Source of the DNA: Pseudomonas sp. BN102
Lineage (GTDB): Bacteria; Pseudomonadota; Gammaproteobacteria; Pseudomonadales; Pseudomonadaceae
Assembly (NCBI RefSeq): GCF_029871245.1
Contig: NZ_SSON01000077.1
Coordinates: forward strand, 176,204 to 240,203
Direction of reading: 5' to 3'
DNA: 64,000 bases
Of this stretch, positions 19,000-29,025 are shown one piece after another. Position 1 is the first letter of the stretch, and each line of letters begins with the position of its first letter. Position numbers and translations under genes: made by a program. The notes under the pieces were generated by a model. That model saw only the letters and a program-made list of their open reading frames with translations. It did not search any database and was not told the DNA's origin.

Positions 19000-20775
19000 A
19001 TGCGCCGCCTGCTTAGCCTGATCCTGCTGCTGGTGGCCCTGCCCGTCGCCGCAGGGTTGCTGGACAACCGCCCGAGCCCGAACCTGGGAGCGTCCCTCAA
19101 TAACAGCGGCGACTTCCTGCCGGTACGCGAGGCCTTCCGCCTCAGCCTGGTGGAGAGCTCACCGACCTCGGTGAAGCTGCGCTTCACCAATGCCGAGGGC
19201 TACTACCTCTATCGCCATCGTTTCCAGTTCCGTGCCGAACCCGCCGACAGCGGCCTGGGCCAACCGGCGCTGCCCGCCGGCAAGCAGAAGACCGACGAAT
19301 ACTTCGGCGAGGTCGAGGTGTACTACGGCGTACTGGACGTCGACCTGCCCATCGACCCCGCGCGCAAACCGCCGGCCGAACTGCGGGTGACCTACCAGGG
19401 CTGCGCCGACAAGGGCCTGTGCTACCCGCCGGAAACCGAAGTGCTCAAGCTGGCCGAGGGTGCGCCCACCAATGGCGGCAGTGAGATTGGCAACGCCGGT
19501 GGCAAGGGCTGGAACTGGCACGAACTGGCGCTGTTCTTCCTCGCCGGCCTGGGGCTGACCTTCACCCCTTGCGTATTGCCGATGCTGCCGATCCTCTCCG
19601 GCGTGGTCCTGCGCGGCCAGGCGGGCGGTGGCCGCGGCCTGGTGCTGTCGCTCGCCTACGTGCTGCCAATGGCCGCCTGCTTCGCCCTGCTGGGCGCACT
19701 GATGGGGGTATTCGGCGCCGAACTCAACCTCCAGGCGCGGCTGCAGTCGCCCTGGGTACTGGTGCCCTTCGCCGGCTTCTTCACCTTCTTCGCCCTGGCC
19801 ATGTTCGGCCTCTATGAGCTGCGCCTGCCGCGCTTCATCAGCGGCCCGCTGGATACCTTGGCAGGCAGCACCAAGGGTGGCTCGATCTGGAACGCGGCCC
19901 TGCTCGGCGTGCTCTCCAGCCTGCTGGTATCACCCTGCGTGTCCGCTCCCCTGGCCGGCGCCCTGCTCTACATCAGTGCAAGCGGCGACGCCCTGGGTGG
20001 CGGTCTGAAGCTCTTCGCCCTCGGCCTCGGCATGGGCGCACCCCTGGTGCTCTTCGCCACCGGCGGCGGCGCACTGCTGCCCAGGGCCGGCCAGTGGATG
20101 GTGGCCGTGCGCAACGCCTTTGGCGTGCTGCTCCTGGCGGTAGCCGTGTGGATGCTCGAACGGGTCCTGCCCGGCCCGCTGGCCCTCGGCCTCTGGGGCC
20201 TGCTGGCAGGCGGCGCTGCACTCTTCCTCGGCGCCCTGGAATTCACCCCCAAGGCGCCCCGCGAGCGCCTGGCGCAACTGGCCGGGCTAGTGCTGCTGGT
20301 CTATGCGGTAGCCGCCTGGACCGGCGCCCTCAAGGGCGAGTCCGACCCACTGCGCCCCCTCGGCCGTGTGCACCTTGCTGGTGCGCCGGCAACCGTACCG
20401 GCTGACGACCAGTGGCAGACCATCAAGACCCCGGCGCAACTCGACGCCGCCCTGAGCGACGCCAAGGCTTCTGACCAGCCGCTGTTGCTGGACTGGTATG
20501 CCGACTGGTGCATTAGTTGCAAGGTCATCGAGCGTGAAGTGCTCACCGCCACGGAGGTGACCTCGCAACTGGGCGGCTACCGACTGATCCGCTTTGACAT
20601 GACCGAAAGTAACGCCGAACAGCGCGCGCTGCTCGACCGCTACAAGCTGTTCGGCCCGCCCGCCATCCTGTTCTTCGATGGCAAGGGTGACGAATTGGCC
20701 GATCTGCGTGTCGTAGGTGAAGTCGATGCCAAGGCCTTCGCCGCTCGTCTGCAACAGGTGAACGCATCGCACTGA
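19000..20775 (+). CDS. dsbD: Protein-disulfide reductase DsbD (DipZ)
   Basis: 591 residues from ATG 19000, giving a clean signal peptide (RRLLSLILLLVALPVAAG); a frame from 18886 would only add leader. Three modules are visible: a periplasmic alpha domain with Cys pair GCADKGLCYPP, a central eight-helix domain with TPCVLPMLP and SPCVSAPLAG, and a C-terminal thioredoxin domain with the DWCISCK active site. It passes electrons from cytoplasmic thioredoxin to periplasmic DsbC/DsbG and cytochrome maturation factors. It lies upstream of aroQ with 122 bases between. Confidence 0.95.
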   Translation: MRRLLSLILLLVALPVAAGLLDNRPSPNLGASLNNSGDFLPVREAFRLSLVESSPTSVKLRFTNAEGYYLYRHRFQFRAEPADSGLGQPALPAGKQKTDEYFGEVEVYYGVLDVDLPIDPARKPPAELRVTYQGCADKGLCYPPETEVLKLAEGAPTNGGSEIGNAGGKGWNWHELALFFLAGLGLTFTPCVLPMLPILSGVVLRGQAGGGRGLVLSLAYVLPMAACFALLGALMGVFGAELNLQARLQSPWVLVPFAGFFTFFALAMFGLYELRLPRFISGPLDTLAGSTKGGSIWNAALLGVLSSLLVSPCVSAPLAGALLYISASGDALGGGLKLFALGLGMGAPLVLFATGGGALLPRAGQWMVAVRNAFGVLLLAVAVWMLERVLPGPLALGLWGLLAGGAALFLGALEFTPKAPRERLAQLAGLVLLVYAVAAWTGALKGESDPLRPLGRVHLAGAPATVPADDQWQTIKTPAQLDAALSDAKASDQPLLLDWYADWCISCKVIEREVLTATEVTSQLGGYRLIRFDMTESNAEQRALLDRYKLFGPPAILFFDGKGDELADLRVVGEVDAKAFAARLQQVNASH

Positions 20776-20815
20776 TGCATGTAACGTCATATATTTGCCG
20801 TAATCACCGGGCATC

Positions 20816-20835
20816 TTGTCGACTATTGTTGACAA
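20816..20835. promoter_or_regulatory. Imperfect palindrome in the aroQ-accBC upstream region
   Basis: TTGTCGAC, TATT, GTTGACAA: seven of eight bases pair and the remaining pair is G-T. It contains TTGACA (20829-20834), a possible -35 box, but I found no well spaced -10. It could be an operator overlapping the promoter of the aroQ-accB-accC operon. Confidence 0.35.
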
Positions 20836-20897
20836 CTGGACAGCCTTTTCGGCTTTCCGGCATAGTGCCGCCTCGCCTCCAATAAGGATCAAACAGC

Positions 20898-21341
20898 ATG
20901 GCCACCTTGCTCGTCTTGCATGGCCCCAACCTCAACCTGCTGGGCACCCGCGAGCCCGACAAGTACGGCGCAACCACCCTGGCCGAGATCAACCAGGATC
21001 TGGAGCGGCGCGCCCGTGAGGCCGGCCATCACCTGATGTATCTGCAGAGCAATGCCGAGTACGAATTGATCGATCGAATCCACGCTGCCCGCGGCGAGGG
21101 AGTGGACTTCATCATCATCAATCCTGCTGCTTTCACGCATACAAGTGTCGCCCTACGTGACGCGATGCTCGCAGTGAGCATCCCATTCATCGAAGTGCAC
21201 CTGTCCAACGTGCACAAACGAGAACCTTTCCGCCATCACTCCTACTTCTCCGACGTGGCAGTGGGAGTGATCTGCGGTCTGGGCGCCACCGGCTACCGCC
21301 TGGCCCTGGACGCGGCGCTAGAACACCTTGAACGCCCCTGA
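20898..21341 (+). CDS. aroQ: Type II 3-dehydroquinate dehydratase
   Basis: 147 residues, standard for the dodecameric class II enzyme that converts 3-dehydroquinate to 3-dehydroshikimate in the shikimate pathway. [16 protein letters not shown] carries the first part of the active site including the lid tyrosine, [15 protein letters not shown] the second, and [14 protein letters not shown] the third. It is followed 26 bases later by accB, an arrangement conserved in gamma-proteobacteria, so shikimate and fatty acid genes are probably cotranscribed. Confidence 0.97.
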   Translation: MATLLVLHGPNLNLLGTREPDKYGATTLAEINQDLERRAREAGHHLMYLQSNAEYELIDRIHAARGEGVDFIIINPAAFTHTSVALRDAMLAVSIPFIEVHLSNVHKREPFRHHSYFSDVAVGVICGLGATGYRLALDAALEHLERP

Positions 21342-21367
21342 CCTCACCCCTTGGGAGTTGATGATTA

Positions 21368-21829
21368 ATGGATATCCGTAAAGTCAAGAAACTGATCGAA
21401 CTGCTGGAAGAATCCGGTATCGACGAGCTGGAGATCCGCGAGGGCGAAGAGTCCGTGCGCATCAGCCGCCACAGCAACAAGGCCTTCGCCGGCCAGCCGA
21501 TCTACGCTGCCGCTCCCGCTCCGGTAGCCGCCCCGGTTGCCGCTGCAGCCCCGGTCGCCGCCGAAGCCGCCGCTCCGGCCGCGCCGAAGCTGAACGGCAG
21601 CGTGGTGCGCTCGCCGATGGTCGGCACCTTCTACCGTTCGCCGTCCCCGACCACCGCTTCCTTCGTCGAAGTCGGCCAGAGCGTGAAGAAAGGCGACATC
21701 CTCTGCATCGTCGAAGCCATGAAGATGATGAACCACATCGAGGCCGAGACCAGCGGCGTGATCGAATCCGTCCTGGTGGAAAACGGTCAGCCGGTTGAGT
21801 ACGACCAGCCGCTGTTCACCATCGTCTGA
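21368..21829 (+). CDS. accB: Biotin carboxyl carrier protein of acetyl-CoA carboxylase
   Basis: 153 residues: an N-terminal helical segment, an Ala/Pro-rich linker (about 45-75), and a biotinyl domain with the acceptor lysine in [12 protein letters not shown]. It carries carboxybiotin between AccC and the AccAD transferase in the first step of fatty acid synthesis. Start ATG 21368 follows GGGAGTTGATTA. accC follows 17 bases later. Confidence 0.98.
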   Translation: MDIRKVKKLIELLEESGIDELEIREGEESVRISRHSNKAFAGQPIYAAAPAPVAAPVAAAAPVAAEAAAPAAPKLNGSVVRSPMVGTFYRSPSPTTASFVEVGQSVKKGDILCIVEAMKMMNHIEAETSGVIESVLVENGQPVEYDQPLFTIV

Positions 21830-21846
21830 ACCGCGGAGAGCCTGCG

Positions 21847-23196
21847 ATGTTGGAAAAAGTCCTGATCGCCAACCGTGGCGAGATCGCCCTGCGCATCCTG
21901 CGCGCCTGCAAGGAGCTGGGCATCAAGACGGTGGCGGTGCACTCCACGGCCGACCGTGAGCTGATGCACCTGTCCCTGGCCGACGAGACCGTCTGCATCG
22001 GTCCGGCTTCGGCAGCCCAGTCCTACCTGAGCATCCCGGCCATCATCAGCGCCGCCGAACTCACCGGCGCCACTGCGATCCATCCGGGTTACGGCTTCCT
22101 CGCCGAGAACGCCGACTTCGCCGAACAGGTGGAGAAATCCGGCTTCGCCTTCATCGGCCCGAAAGCCGACACCATTCGCCTGATGGGCGACAAGGTATCG
22201 GCCAAGGACGCCATGAAGCGCTCCGGCGTACCGACGGTTCCGGGCTCCGACGGCCCGCTGCCGGAGGAAGAGGAAACCGCTCTGGCCATCGCCCGTGAAG
22301 TGGGCTATCCGGTGATCATCAAGGCCGCAGGCGGCGGCGGTGGTCGCGGCATGCGCGTGGTGTACGAGGAAGAAGAGCTGATCAAGTCGGCCAAACTGAC
22401 CCGTACCGAAGCCGGTGCGGCCTTCGGCAACTCCATGGTCTACCTGGAGAAGTTCCTCACCAACCCGCGCCACGTCGAAGTCCAGGTACTCTCCGACGGC
22501 CAGGGCAACGCCATCCACCTCGGCGACCGCGACTGCTCCCTGCAGCGCCGTCACCAGAAGGTCCTGGAAGAAGCCCCTGCTCCGGGCATCGACGAGAAGG
22601 CCCGTGCCGAAGTGCTGGACCGCTGCGTCCAGGCCTGCGTCGAGATCGGCTACCGTGGCGCCGGCACCTTCGAGTTCCTCTACGAGAACGGTCGCTTCTA
22701 CTTCATCGAGATGAACACTCGCGTGCAGGTGGAGCACCCGGTCACCGAAATGGTCACCGGTATCGACATCCTCAAGGAAATGCTCAGCATCGCCGCCGGC
22801 AACAAGCTGTCGATCAAGCAGGAAGACGTGGTCATCCGTGGCCATGCGCTGGAGTGCCGGATCAACGCCGAGGACCCGGACAACTTCATGCCCTGCCCGG
22901 GCAAGGTGACCTACTTCCACGCGCCGGGCGGCAACGGCGTGCGCGTCGATTCGCACCTGTACAGCGGCTATGCGGTTCCGCCGAACTACGACTCGCTGAT
23001 CGGCAAGCTGATCACCTACGGCAACAGCCGCGACGAGGCCATGGCGCGCATGCGCAATGCCCTCGATGAGATCGTCGTCGACGGGATCAAGACCAATATC
23101 CCGCTGCACCGCGACCTCACTCGCGACAAGGGTTTCTGCAAGGGTGGCGTGAATATCCACTACCTGGAAAAGAAACTCGGCATGGACAAGCACTGA
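21847..23196 (+). CDS. accC: Biotin carboxylase subunit of acetyl-CoA carboxylase
   Basis: 449 residues, the normal AccC length. It is an ATP-grasp enzyme that carboxylates the biotin on AccB with bicarbonate. [15 protein letters not shown] opens the first domain, [14 protein letters not shown] is the glycine-rich ATP loop, and [14 protein letters not shown] carries metal and substrate ligands. A strong terminator follows at 23222, closing the aroQ-accB-accC operon. Confidence 0.98.
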   Translation: MLEKVLIANRGEIALRILRACKELGIKTVAVHSTADRELMHLSLADETVCIGPASAAQSYLSIPAIISAAELTGATAIHPGYGFLAENADFAEQVEKSGFAFIGPKADTIRLMGDKVSAKDAMKRSGVPTVPGSDGPLPEEEETALAIAREVGYPVIIKAAGGGGGRGMRVVYEEEELIKSAKLTRTEAGAAFGNSMVYLEKFLTNPRHVEVQVLSDGQGNAIHLGDRDCSLQRRHQKVLEEAPAPGIDEKARAEVLDRCVQACVEIGYRGAGTFEFLYENGRFYFIEMNTRVQVEHPVTEMVTGIDILKEMLSIAAGNKLSIKQEDVVIRGHALECRINAEDPDNFMPCPGKVTYFHAPGGNGVRVDSHLYSGYAVPPNYDSLIGKLITYGNSRDEAMARMRNALDEIVVDGIKTNIPLHRDLTRDKGFCKGGVNIHYLEKKLGMDKH

Positions 23197-23221
23197 TCAC
23201 CATCGGTGCCTGATCCACAAT

Positions 23222-23255
23222 ACAGGGGCTGCCATAAGGCGGCCCTTGTGTTTTT
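23222..23255 (+). terminator. Rho-independent terminator after accC
   Basis: ACAGGGGCTGCC, loop ATAA, GGCGGCCCTTGT, then GTTTTT. The 12-base stem is complete apart from two G-U pairs and is followed by a U run. Confidence 0.85.
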
Positions 23256-23323
23256 CCGGCCTGTGCTCAAGTAAGCTTGCGCGCCTGCCGCACGTGCACG
23301 CTGAATTTTCAAGAGGTCCCGCC

Positions 23324-24202
23324 ATGCCCTGGTTACAAGTCCGTCTCGCCATCACCCCGGAACAGGCGGAAACCTACGAAGACGCCCTGCTGGAAGTCGG
23401 CGCCGTGTCCGTGACCTTCATGGACGCCGAAGACCAGCCGATCTTCGAGCCGGACCTGGGCACCACGCCGCTCTGGACTCACACCCACCTGCTCGCCCTG
23501 TTCGAGGCCGATACCGACGAAGCCAACCTGGTGGCGCACCTGGAACTGCTGACCGGCGGTACGCTGCCGGAGCACCAGATCGAGCGCATCGAAGACCAGG
23601 ATTGGGAGCGCAGCTGGATGGACAATTTCCAGCCCATGCGCTTCGGCCGCCGCCTCTGGATCGTGCCGAGCTGGCACGAAGCCCCCGAACCGGACGCCGT
23701 GAACCTGCTGCTGGACCCGGGACTGGCCTTCGGCACCGGCACCCACCCGACCACTGCTCTCTGCCTGGAATGGCTGGACGGCCAGGATCTCGCCGACTGC
23801 GAAGTGCTCGACTTCGGCTGCGGCTCGGGCATCCTCGCCATCGCCGCCCTGCTGCTGGGCGCGCGCCAGGCGGTGGGCACCGATATCGACCCCCAGGCGC
23901 TGGAAGCCTCCCGCGACAACGCCTTGCGCAACGGCATCGACCCGGCGCGCTTTCCGGTCTACCTGCCCGCCGACCTGCCGGCCAAACCCGCCGAACTGGT
24001 GGTGGCCAACATTCTCGCCGGCCCACTGGTGTCCCTGGCCCCGCAGATCACCAGCCTGGTGGCGCCCGGCGGACGCCTGGCACTGTCGGGCATCCTCGCC
24101 GAGCAGGCCGAGGAAGTGCGCACGGCCTACGCCGACGCCTTCGACCTCGACCCCACCGCGGAGAAGGACGGCTGGGTACGCATCAGTGGCGTGCGCCGCT
24201 GA
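23324..24202 (+). CDS. prmA: Ribosomal protein L11 methyltransferase
   Basis: 292 residues from ATG 23324 with AGAGG before it; the frame back to 23246 runs over the accC terminator. The N-terminal substrate-recognition domain (about 1-60) is followed by a SAM-dependent methyltransferase with motif [21 protein letters not shown] and the NILAGPL motif. It trimethylates L11. It lies 58 bases upstream of the zinc-ribbon gene. Confidence 0.96.
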   Translation: MPWLQVRLAITPEQAETYEDALLEVGAVSVTFMDAEDQPIFEPDLGTTPLWTHTHLLALFEADTDEANLVAHLELLTGGTLPEHQIERIEDQDWERSWMDNFQPMRFGRRLWIVPSWHEAPEPDAVNLLLDPGLAFGTGTHPTTALCLEWLDGQDLADCEVLDFGCGSGILAIAALLLGARQAVGTDIDPQALEASRDNALRNGIDPARFPVYLPADLPAKPAELVVANILAGPLVSLAPQITSLVAPGGRLALSGILAEQAEEVRTAYADAFDLDPTAEKDGWVRISGVRR

Positions 24203-24260
24203 AACGCTGGAAACTCAGTGGATCGAGTAAAATAGCCTAACGTTTCGACCGGATCGCCGC

Positions 24261-25616
24261 ATGACCGACAGCTTCGTCACCCAGTGCCCGCATTGCCAGA
24301 CCAGTTTCCGCGTCAGCCGCGCCCAACTGGCGGTGGCCCATGGCGCCGTTCGCTGCGGTGCCTGCCTGCAGGTGTACAACGCGGCGCAGCAGCTGCTGGC
24401 CGCCAAGGGCAAGCCGGTTGCGGCAACGGCGGTCGACAATCCCAAGGCGCCGGCGCCTGCCTCCGCGCCCGTCAGCCCGGCAGTCTCGGCCCCTGCCACG
24501 CCGGTACCCAGCGTCGCCACCGTGCTCAAGCAACCCGCCGCAGCGCCCGCCCCGCCACCGGCCACGGCGCCGAGCGACGACACCCTGTGGATCCACGACG
24601 ACCTGGACCTCGACAGCCTCGACCTGGACGAGGAACTGGCCAAGCTGGAGCAGGAAGAGCGCCGACTGTCCCGCGATCTGCTCGGCGCGGACGCGCCCGC
24701 ACCCACCGAGCCGCCGTCCGCCAAGGACAGCCAGGACGAAGGCTGGGCGGAAAGCCTGCTGGAAGCGGAGGAACGCACGACCGTCGTCGAGCCCGAAGCC
24801 GAAAGCGAGCCGGAGCCCGACTTCGAATTGCACGCCGAGCCCGCTGCACGCCCTCTGGCCGAACCGCCCAGACCGACCCACGCACCACGCACCGAGCCCA
24901 GCCTGACCATGGACCTGGTGGAAGACGAGCCCGGTCCGGACTTCAGCCTCGGCCCGGCCCGCGACGACGAGCCGAAAATGCTCGACGAGGACCTGGACGA
25001 AGAAGCGGACGAGACGTCGGTGGCCGAAGCGCCGCGCATGCAGCACCCGCGCAGCGAACCCGCCCTGCGCGAGGAAGGCCTGCTCAATATCGACGAAGAG
25101 CCGCTGCAGCTGGACTGGCAGCGGCGCAAGCGCCCCTGGGGCCGCTGGATTGGCTGGGGCCTGCTGATCCTGATCGCAGTGGCCGCCCTGGCCATCCAGT
25201 ACGTCTGGTACCACTTCGCCGAGCTGGCCCGGCAGGACCAGTACCGCCCCTGGTTCGAGCAGATCTGCCCGGAAATCGGCTGCCAGCTGCCCTCCAAGGT
25301 CGACATCGAACTGATCAAGAGCAGCAACCTGGTGGTCCGCAGCCATCCCGAGTTCTCCGGCGCCCTGGTGGTGGACGCCATCCTCTACAACCGCGCCCCG
25401 TTCTCCCAGCCTTTCCCGCTGCTGGAGCTGCGTTTTGCCGACATCAATGGCCAGTTGCTGGCTAGCCGCCGCTTCAAGCCCGGCGAGTACCTCTCCGGCG
25501 AGCTGGCCGGACAGGCGGAAATGCCTCCCCAGACCCCCATCCACATCTCCCTGGACATCCTCGACCCGGGTACCAAGGCGGTTAACTACAGCCTCAGCTT
25601 CCACTCCCCCGAATAA
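24261..25616 (+). CDS. Zinc-ribbon (MJ0042) and DUF3426 membrane protein
   Basis: 451 residues. The N-terminus has a CPHC ... CGAC zinc ribbon of the MJ0042 type (about residues 9-31). A long acidic, Pro/Ala-rich low-complexity region (about 50-285) follows, then one membrane helix at about 295-315 (WIGWGLLILIAVAALAIQYV) and a C-terminal extracytoplasmic DUF3426 domain. Function is unknown. It is usually found between prmA and dusB in pseudomonads, as here. A promoter-like TAAAAT lies about 30 bases before the start. Confidence 0.87.
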   Translation: MTDSFVTQCPHCQTSFRVSRAQLAVAHGAVRCGACLQVYNAAQQLLAAKGKPVAATAVDNPKAPAPASAPVSPAVSAPATPVPSVATVLKQPAAAPAPPPATAPSDDTLWIHDDLDLDSLDLDEELAKLEQEERRLSRDLLGADAPAPTEPPSAKDSQDEGWAESLLEAEERTTVVEPEAESEPEPDFELHAEPAARPLAEPPRPTHAPRTEPSLTMDLVEDEPGPDFSLGPARDDEPKMLDEDLDEEADETSVAEAPRMQHPRSEPALREEGLLNIDEEPLQLDWQRRKRPWGRWIGWGLLILIAVAALAIQYVWYHFAELARQDQYRPWFEQICPEIGCQLPSKVDIELIKSSNLVVRSHPEFSGALVVDAILYNRAPFSQPFPLLELRFADINGQLLASRRFKPGEYLSGELAGQAEMPPQTPIHISLDILDPGTKAVNYSLSFHSPE

Positions 25617-25621
25617 CCCGC

Positions 25622-25642
25622 AAGCGCCGGATTCCGGCGCTT
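25622..25642. terminator. Hairpin after the DUF3426 gene
   Basis: AAGCGCCGG, ATT, CCGGCGCTT: a perfect 9-base stem directly after the stop codon. There is no U tract, so termination may be partial or rho-assisted. Confidence 0.5.
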
Positions 25643-25795
25643 CCAAGGCATGGCTAACTCTCGGCAATAAGAGCCGGGCTGTTCAGAATTTGTTCAAAAC
25701 AGCCTTTATCCAGTCATCCAGAGCGGGTATTATGCCCACCCTTTTTCGAACTCCCCCAGAACTCATCTGTGCAGGCCCCACAACAGGGAAGACCT

Positions 25796-26791
25796 ATGTC
25801 GGCGGTAAGCATTGGCCCTTATGCCTTGCCCAATCCGGTGATACTCGCCCCCATGGCGGGTGTGACCGACAGACCGTTTCGCCTGCTGTGCCGTCGCCTT
25901 GGCGCCGGCATGGTGGTATCGGAAATGGTCACCAGCGACGTGCGCCTGTGGAACAGCCGCAAGTCGCGGCTGCGCCTGCTCCACGAGGGGGACCCGGAGC
26001 CCCGCTCCGTCCAGATAGCCGGTGGTGATCCGGAGATGCTGGCGGAAGCGGCCAGGGCCAATGTCGAACTCGGTGCCCAGATCATCGATATCAACATGGG
26101 CTGCCCGGCGAAAAAGGTCTGCAACAAGGCCGCCGGCTCGGCGCTGATGAAGGACGAGGCCCTGGTGGCCGAGATCCTCGACGCCGTGGTCAAGGCCGTC
26201 GACGTGCCGGTTACCCTGAAGATCCGCACCGGTTGGGACAGATCGAACAGGAACGGCATCACGGTGGCGAAGATCGCCGAACAGGCCGGCATCCAGGCCC
26301 TGGCCGTGCATGGCCGGACCCGCGCCGACCTGTACACCGGCGAAGCCGAGTACGACACCATCGCGGCGATCAAGCAGGCGGTGTCGATTCCGGTCTTCGC
26401 CAATGGCGATATCGATTCGCCACAGAAAGCCAGACAGGTCCTCGATGCCACCGGCGTCGATGCCCTGTTGATCGGTCGAGCGGCCCAGGGGCGACCCTGG
26501 ATCTTCCGCGAGATCGCGCATTACCTGGCGACCGGAGAATTGCTGCCGGCGCCGGGATTGATCGAAGTGGAACGGATACTGCTGGAGCACCTTGCCGCAC
26601 TGCACGCCTTCTATGGCGATGAGATGGGCGTTCGCATCGCCCGCAAGCATGTCGGCTGGTATCTGGCGACCCTGCCCGGCGCCAGGGAGTTTCGCGCCAA
26701 GTTCAATCGTTTGGAGTCCACGGACGCGCAGTGCGCCAACGTTCGGGAGTTTTTCGTCGAACGTCACAACGAAGGGGAAAAGGCCGCATGA
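25796..26791 (+). CDS. dusB: tRNA-dihydrouridine synthase B
   Basis: 331 residues from ATG 25796 (GGGAAG upstream). FMN-dependent TIM barrel that reduces uridine in the D-loop of tRNA. Visible: [14 protein letters not shown] (FMN binding), [19 protein letters not shown] (catalytic Cys) and the [13 protein letters not shown] strand. Its TGA overlaps the fis start (ATGA), so translation is coupled, as in the dusB-fis operon of enterobacteria. TATTAT at 25728-25733 is a candidate -10 box. Confidence 0.95.
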   Translation: MSAVSIGPYALPNPVILAPMAGVTDRPFRLLCRRLGAGMVVSEMVTSDVRLWNSRKSRLRLLHEGDPEPRSVQIAGGDPEMLAEAARANVELGAQIIDINMGCPAKKVCNKAAGSALMKDEALVAEILDAVVKAVDVPVTLKIRTGWDRSNRNGITVAKIAEQAGIQALAVHGRTRADLYTGEAEYDTIAAIKQAVSIPVFANGDIDSPQKARQVLDATGVDALLIGRAAQGRPWIFREIAHYLATGELLPAPGLIEVERILLEHLAALHAFYGDEMGVRIARKHVGWYLATLPGAREFRAKFNRLESTDAQCANVREFFVERHNEGEKAA

Positions 26792-27108
26792 CGACGATGA
26801 CCGAGAATTTTTTTGATGGGGCAACACCCGTGAGCGACAACGCCAACCTGAAACAGCACCTGACGGCGCCTACCGCAGAGGGTCAGACCCTGCGCGGCAG
26901 TGTCGAAAAGGCACTGCACAACTACTTCGCCCATCTTGAGGGCGCCGCCGTCACGGACGTGTACAACCTGGTGCTTTCCGAAGTGGAAGCGCCGCTCCTG
27001 GAATCCGTGATGAACTACGTCAAGGGTAACCAGACCAAGGCTTCCGAGATGCTCGGCCTCAACCGCGGCACTCTGCGCAAGAAGCTCAAGCAGTACGACC
27101 TCCTTTAA
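26788..27108 (+). CDS. fis: Nucleoid-associated DNA-binding protein Fis
   Basis: 106 residues from ATG 26788; the frame from 26731 runs inside dusB. The C-terminal helix-turn-helix is intact ([20 protein letters not shown]). Fis bends DNA, organises the nucleoid and activates rRNA and growth-rate-dependent promoters. It overlaps dusB by four bases and precedes purH by about 90 bases. Confidence 0.97.
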   Translation: MTTMTENFFDGATPVSDNANLKQHLTAPTAEGQTLRGSVEKALHNYFAHLEGAAVTDVYNLVLSEVEAPLLESVMNYVKGNQTKASEMLGLNRGTLRKKLKQYDLL

Positions 27109-27198
27109 AGCGGCCGCGGACTAGGGGCAACATGCGGCAGGCAAGCCGCGCCTGCCCTGGGTCTGCAGCCTGTAGCCTGTAGCCTTTCTGGAATCGTT

Positions 27199-28806
27199 AT
27201 GACCGACCAAACCCTTCGCCTTCCCGTTCGCCGTGCCCTGATCAGCGTTTCCGACAAGACCGGCATCGTCGAGTTCGCCCGTGAACTGGCTGCCCTCGGC
27301 GTGGAGATCCTCTCCACCGGCGGCACCTACAAGCTGCTCAAGGACAACGCCATCGCTGCGGTGGAAGTCGCCGACTACACCGGCTTCCCGGAAATGATGG
27401 ACGGCCGAGTGAAGACCCTGCACCCGAAGATCCACGGCGGCATCCTCGGTCGTCGCGATCTCGACGGCGCGGTGATGGAGCAGCACGGCATCAAGCCGAT
27501 CGACCTGGTCGCAGTCAACCTCTACCCCTTCGAAGCCACGGTCGCCAAGCCTGACTGCGACCTGCCGACCGCCATCGAGAACATCGATATCGGCGGCCCG
27601 ACCATGGTCCGTTCCGCGGCGAAGAACCACAAGGACGTCGCCATCGTGGTCAACGCCAGCGACTACGCCAGCGTCCTGGAAGGCCTCAAGGCCGGTGGCC
27701 TGACCTACGCCCAGCGTTTCGACCTGGCCCTCAAGGCGTTCGAGCACACCTCCGCCTACGACGGCATGATCGCCAACTACCTGGGCACTATCGACCAGGC
27801 TCGCGACACCCTGTCCACTGAAGGCCGCGGCGCTTTCCCGCGCACCTTCAACAGCCAGTTCATCAAGGCCCAGGAAATGCGCTACGGCGAGAACCCGCAC
27901 CAGAGCGCGGCCTTCTACGTCGAACCGAAAAAGGGCGAGGCCAGCGTTTCCACCGCTGTGCAGCTACAGGGCAAGGAACTCTCCTTCAACAACGTAGCCG
28001 ACACCGACGCCGCACTCGAGTGCGTGAAAAGCTTCGTCAAGCCGGCCTGCGTCATCGTCAAGCACGCCAACCCCTGCGGCGTGGCTGTAGTGCCTGAGAA
28101 CGAAGGCGGCATCCGCAAGGCCTACGACCTGGCCTACGCCACCGACACCGAATCCGCATTCGGCGGCATCATCGCCTTCAACCGCGAGCTGGACGGCGAA
28201 ACCGCCAAGGCCATCGTCGAGCGCCAGTTCGTCGAAGTGATCATCGCCCCGAAAATCTCCGCCGACGCCCGCGCCGTAGTCGCCGCCAAAGCCAACGTCC
28301 GCCTCCTCGAGTGCGGCGAGTGGCCGGCCGACCGTGCCCCGGGCTGGGACTTCAAGCGCGTCAACGGTGGTCTGCTGGTACAGAGCCGCGACATCGGCAT
28401 GATCAAGGCGGAAGACCTGAAGATCGTCACCCAGCGCGCGCCCAGCGAGCAGGAAGTCCACGACCTGATCTTCGCCTGGAAAGTGGCCAAGTTCGTCAAG
28501 TCCAACGCCATCGTCTACGCCAAGAACCGCCAGACCGTCGGCGTCGGCGCCGGCCAGATGAGCCGCGTCAACTCCGCCCGCATCGCCGCCATCAAGGCCG
28601 AGCATGCAGGTCTTGAAGTGAAAGGCGCAGTGATGGCCTCCGATGCCTTCTTCCCCTTCCGCGACGGCATCGACAATGCGGCCAAGGCCGGCATCACCGC
28701 CGTGATCCAGCCGGGCGGCTCCATGCGTGACAACGAAGTGATCGCCGCGGCCGACGAAGCCGGTATTGCCATGGTCTTCACCGGCATGCGCCACTTCCGC
28801 CACTAA
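27199..28806 (+). CDS. purH: Bifunctional AICAR transformylase / IMP cyclohydrolase
   Basis: 535 residues, full length. The N-terminal IMP cyclohydrolase domain starts with [17 protein letters not shown] and holds STGGTYKLL and [14 protein letters not shown]. The C-terminal transformylase domain holds [10 protein letters not shown] and [12 protein letters not shown]. It catalyses the last two steps of de novo IMP synthesis and is next to purD, another step of the pathway. Confidence 0.98.
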   Translation: MTDQTLRLPVRRALISVSDKTGIVEFARELAALGVEILSTGGTYKLLKDNAIAAVEVADYTGFPEMMDGRVKTLHPKIHGGILGRRDLDGAVMEQHGIKPIDLVAVNLYPFEATVAKPDCDLPTAIENIDIGGPTMVRSAAKNHKDVAIVVNASDYASVLEGLKAGGLTYAQRFDLALKAFEHTSAYDGMIANYLGTIDQARDTLSTEGRGAFPRTFNSQFIKAQEMRYGENPHQSAAFYVEPKKGEASVSTAVQLQGKELSFNNVADTDAALECVKSFVKPACVIVKHANPCGVAVVPENEGGIRKAYDLAYATDTESAFGGIIAFNRELDGETAKAIVERQFVEVIIAPKISADARAVVAAKANVRLLECGEWPADRAPGWDFKRVNGGLLVQSRDIGMIKAEDLKIVTQRAPSEQEVHDLIFAWKVAKFVKSNAIVYAKNRQTVGVGAGQMSRVNSARIAAIKAEHAGLEVKGAVMASDAFFPFRDGIDNAAKAGITAVIQPGGSMRDNEVIAAADEAGIAMVFTGMRHFRH

Positions 28807-28958
28807 GCGGATACGGCCGCACTCGGACAGGCATCTGCGGCGTTGCCCGGCCCTTCCCCCATGCTCATTGCCAGAAGGCAACTCCGCTGGGTGAAGGTCC
28901 GGGCGCCTTGCATCTACCGGCCCGATCGCGACCTCGACTTTCGTGCATAAACGCTTTT

Positions 28959-28988
28959 GTAGGGTGGATAACGCTTTTCTTATCCACC
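28959..28988. repeat. GTAG-headed palindrome, family 4, between purH and purD
   Basis: GTAGG then GTGGATAA, CGCTTTTC, TTATCCAC. The 8-base arms are perfect. A similar copy is at 54859-54888 and a diverged one at 48465-48494. It lies in the 219-base purH-purD gap and may separate the two transcripts. Confidence 0.7.
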
Positions 28989-29025
28989 ATTCGGGCCGCG
29001 GGCCCGCCTCCTGAAGGAGAACTCA

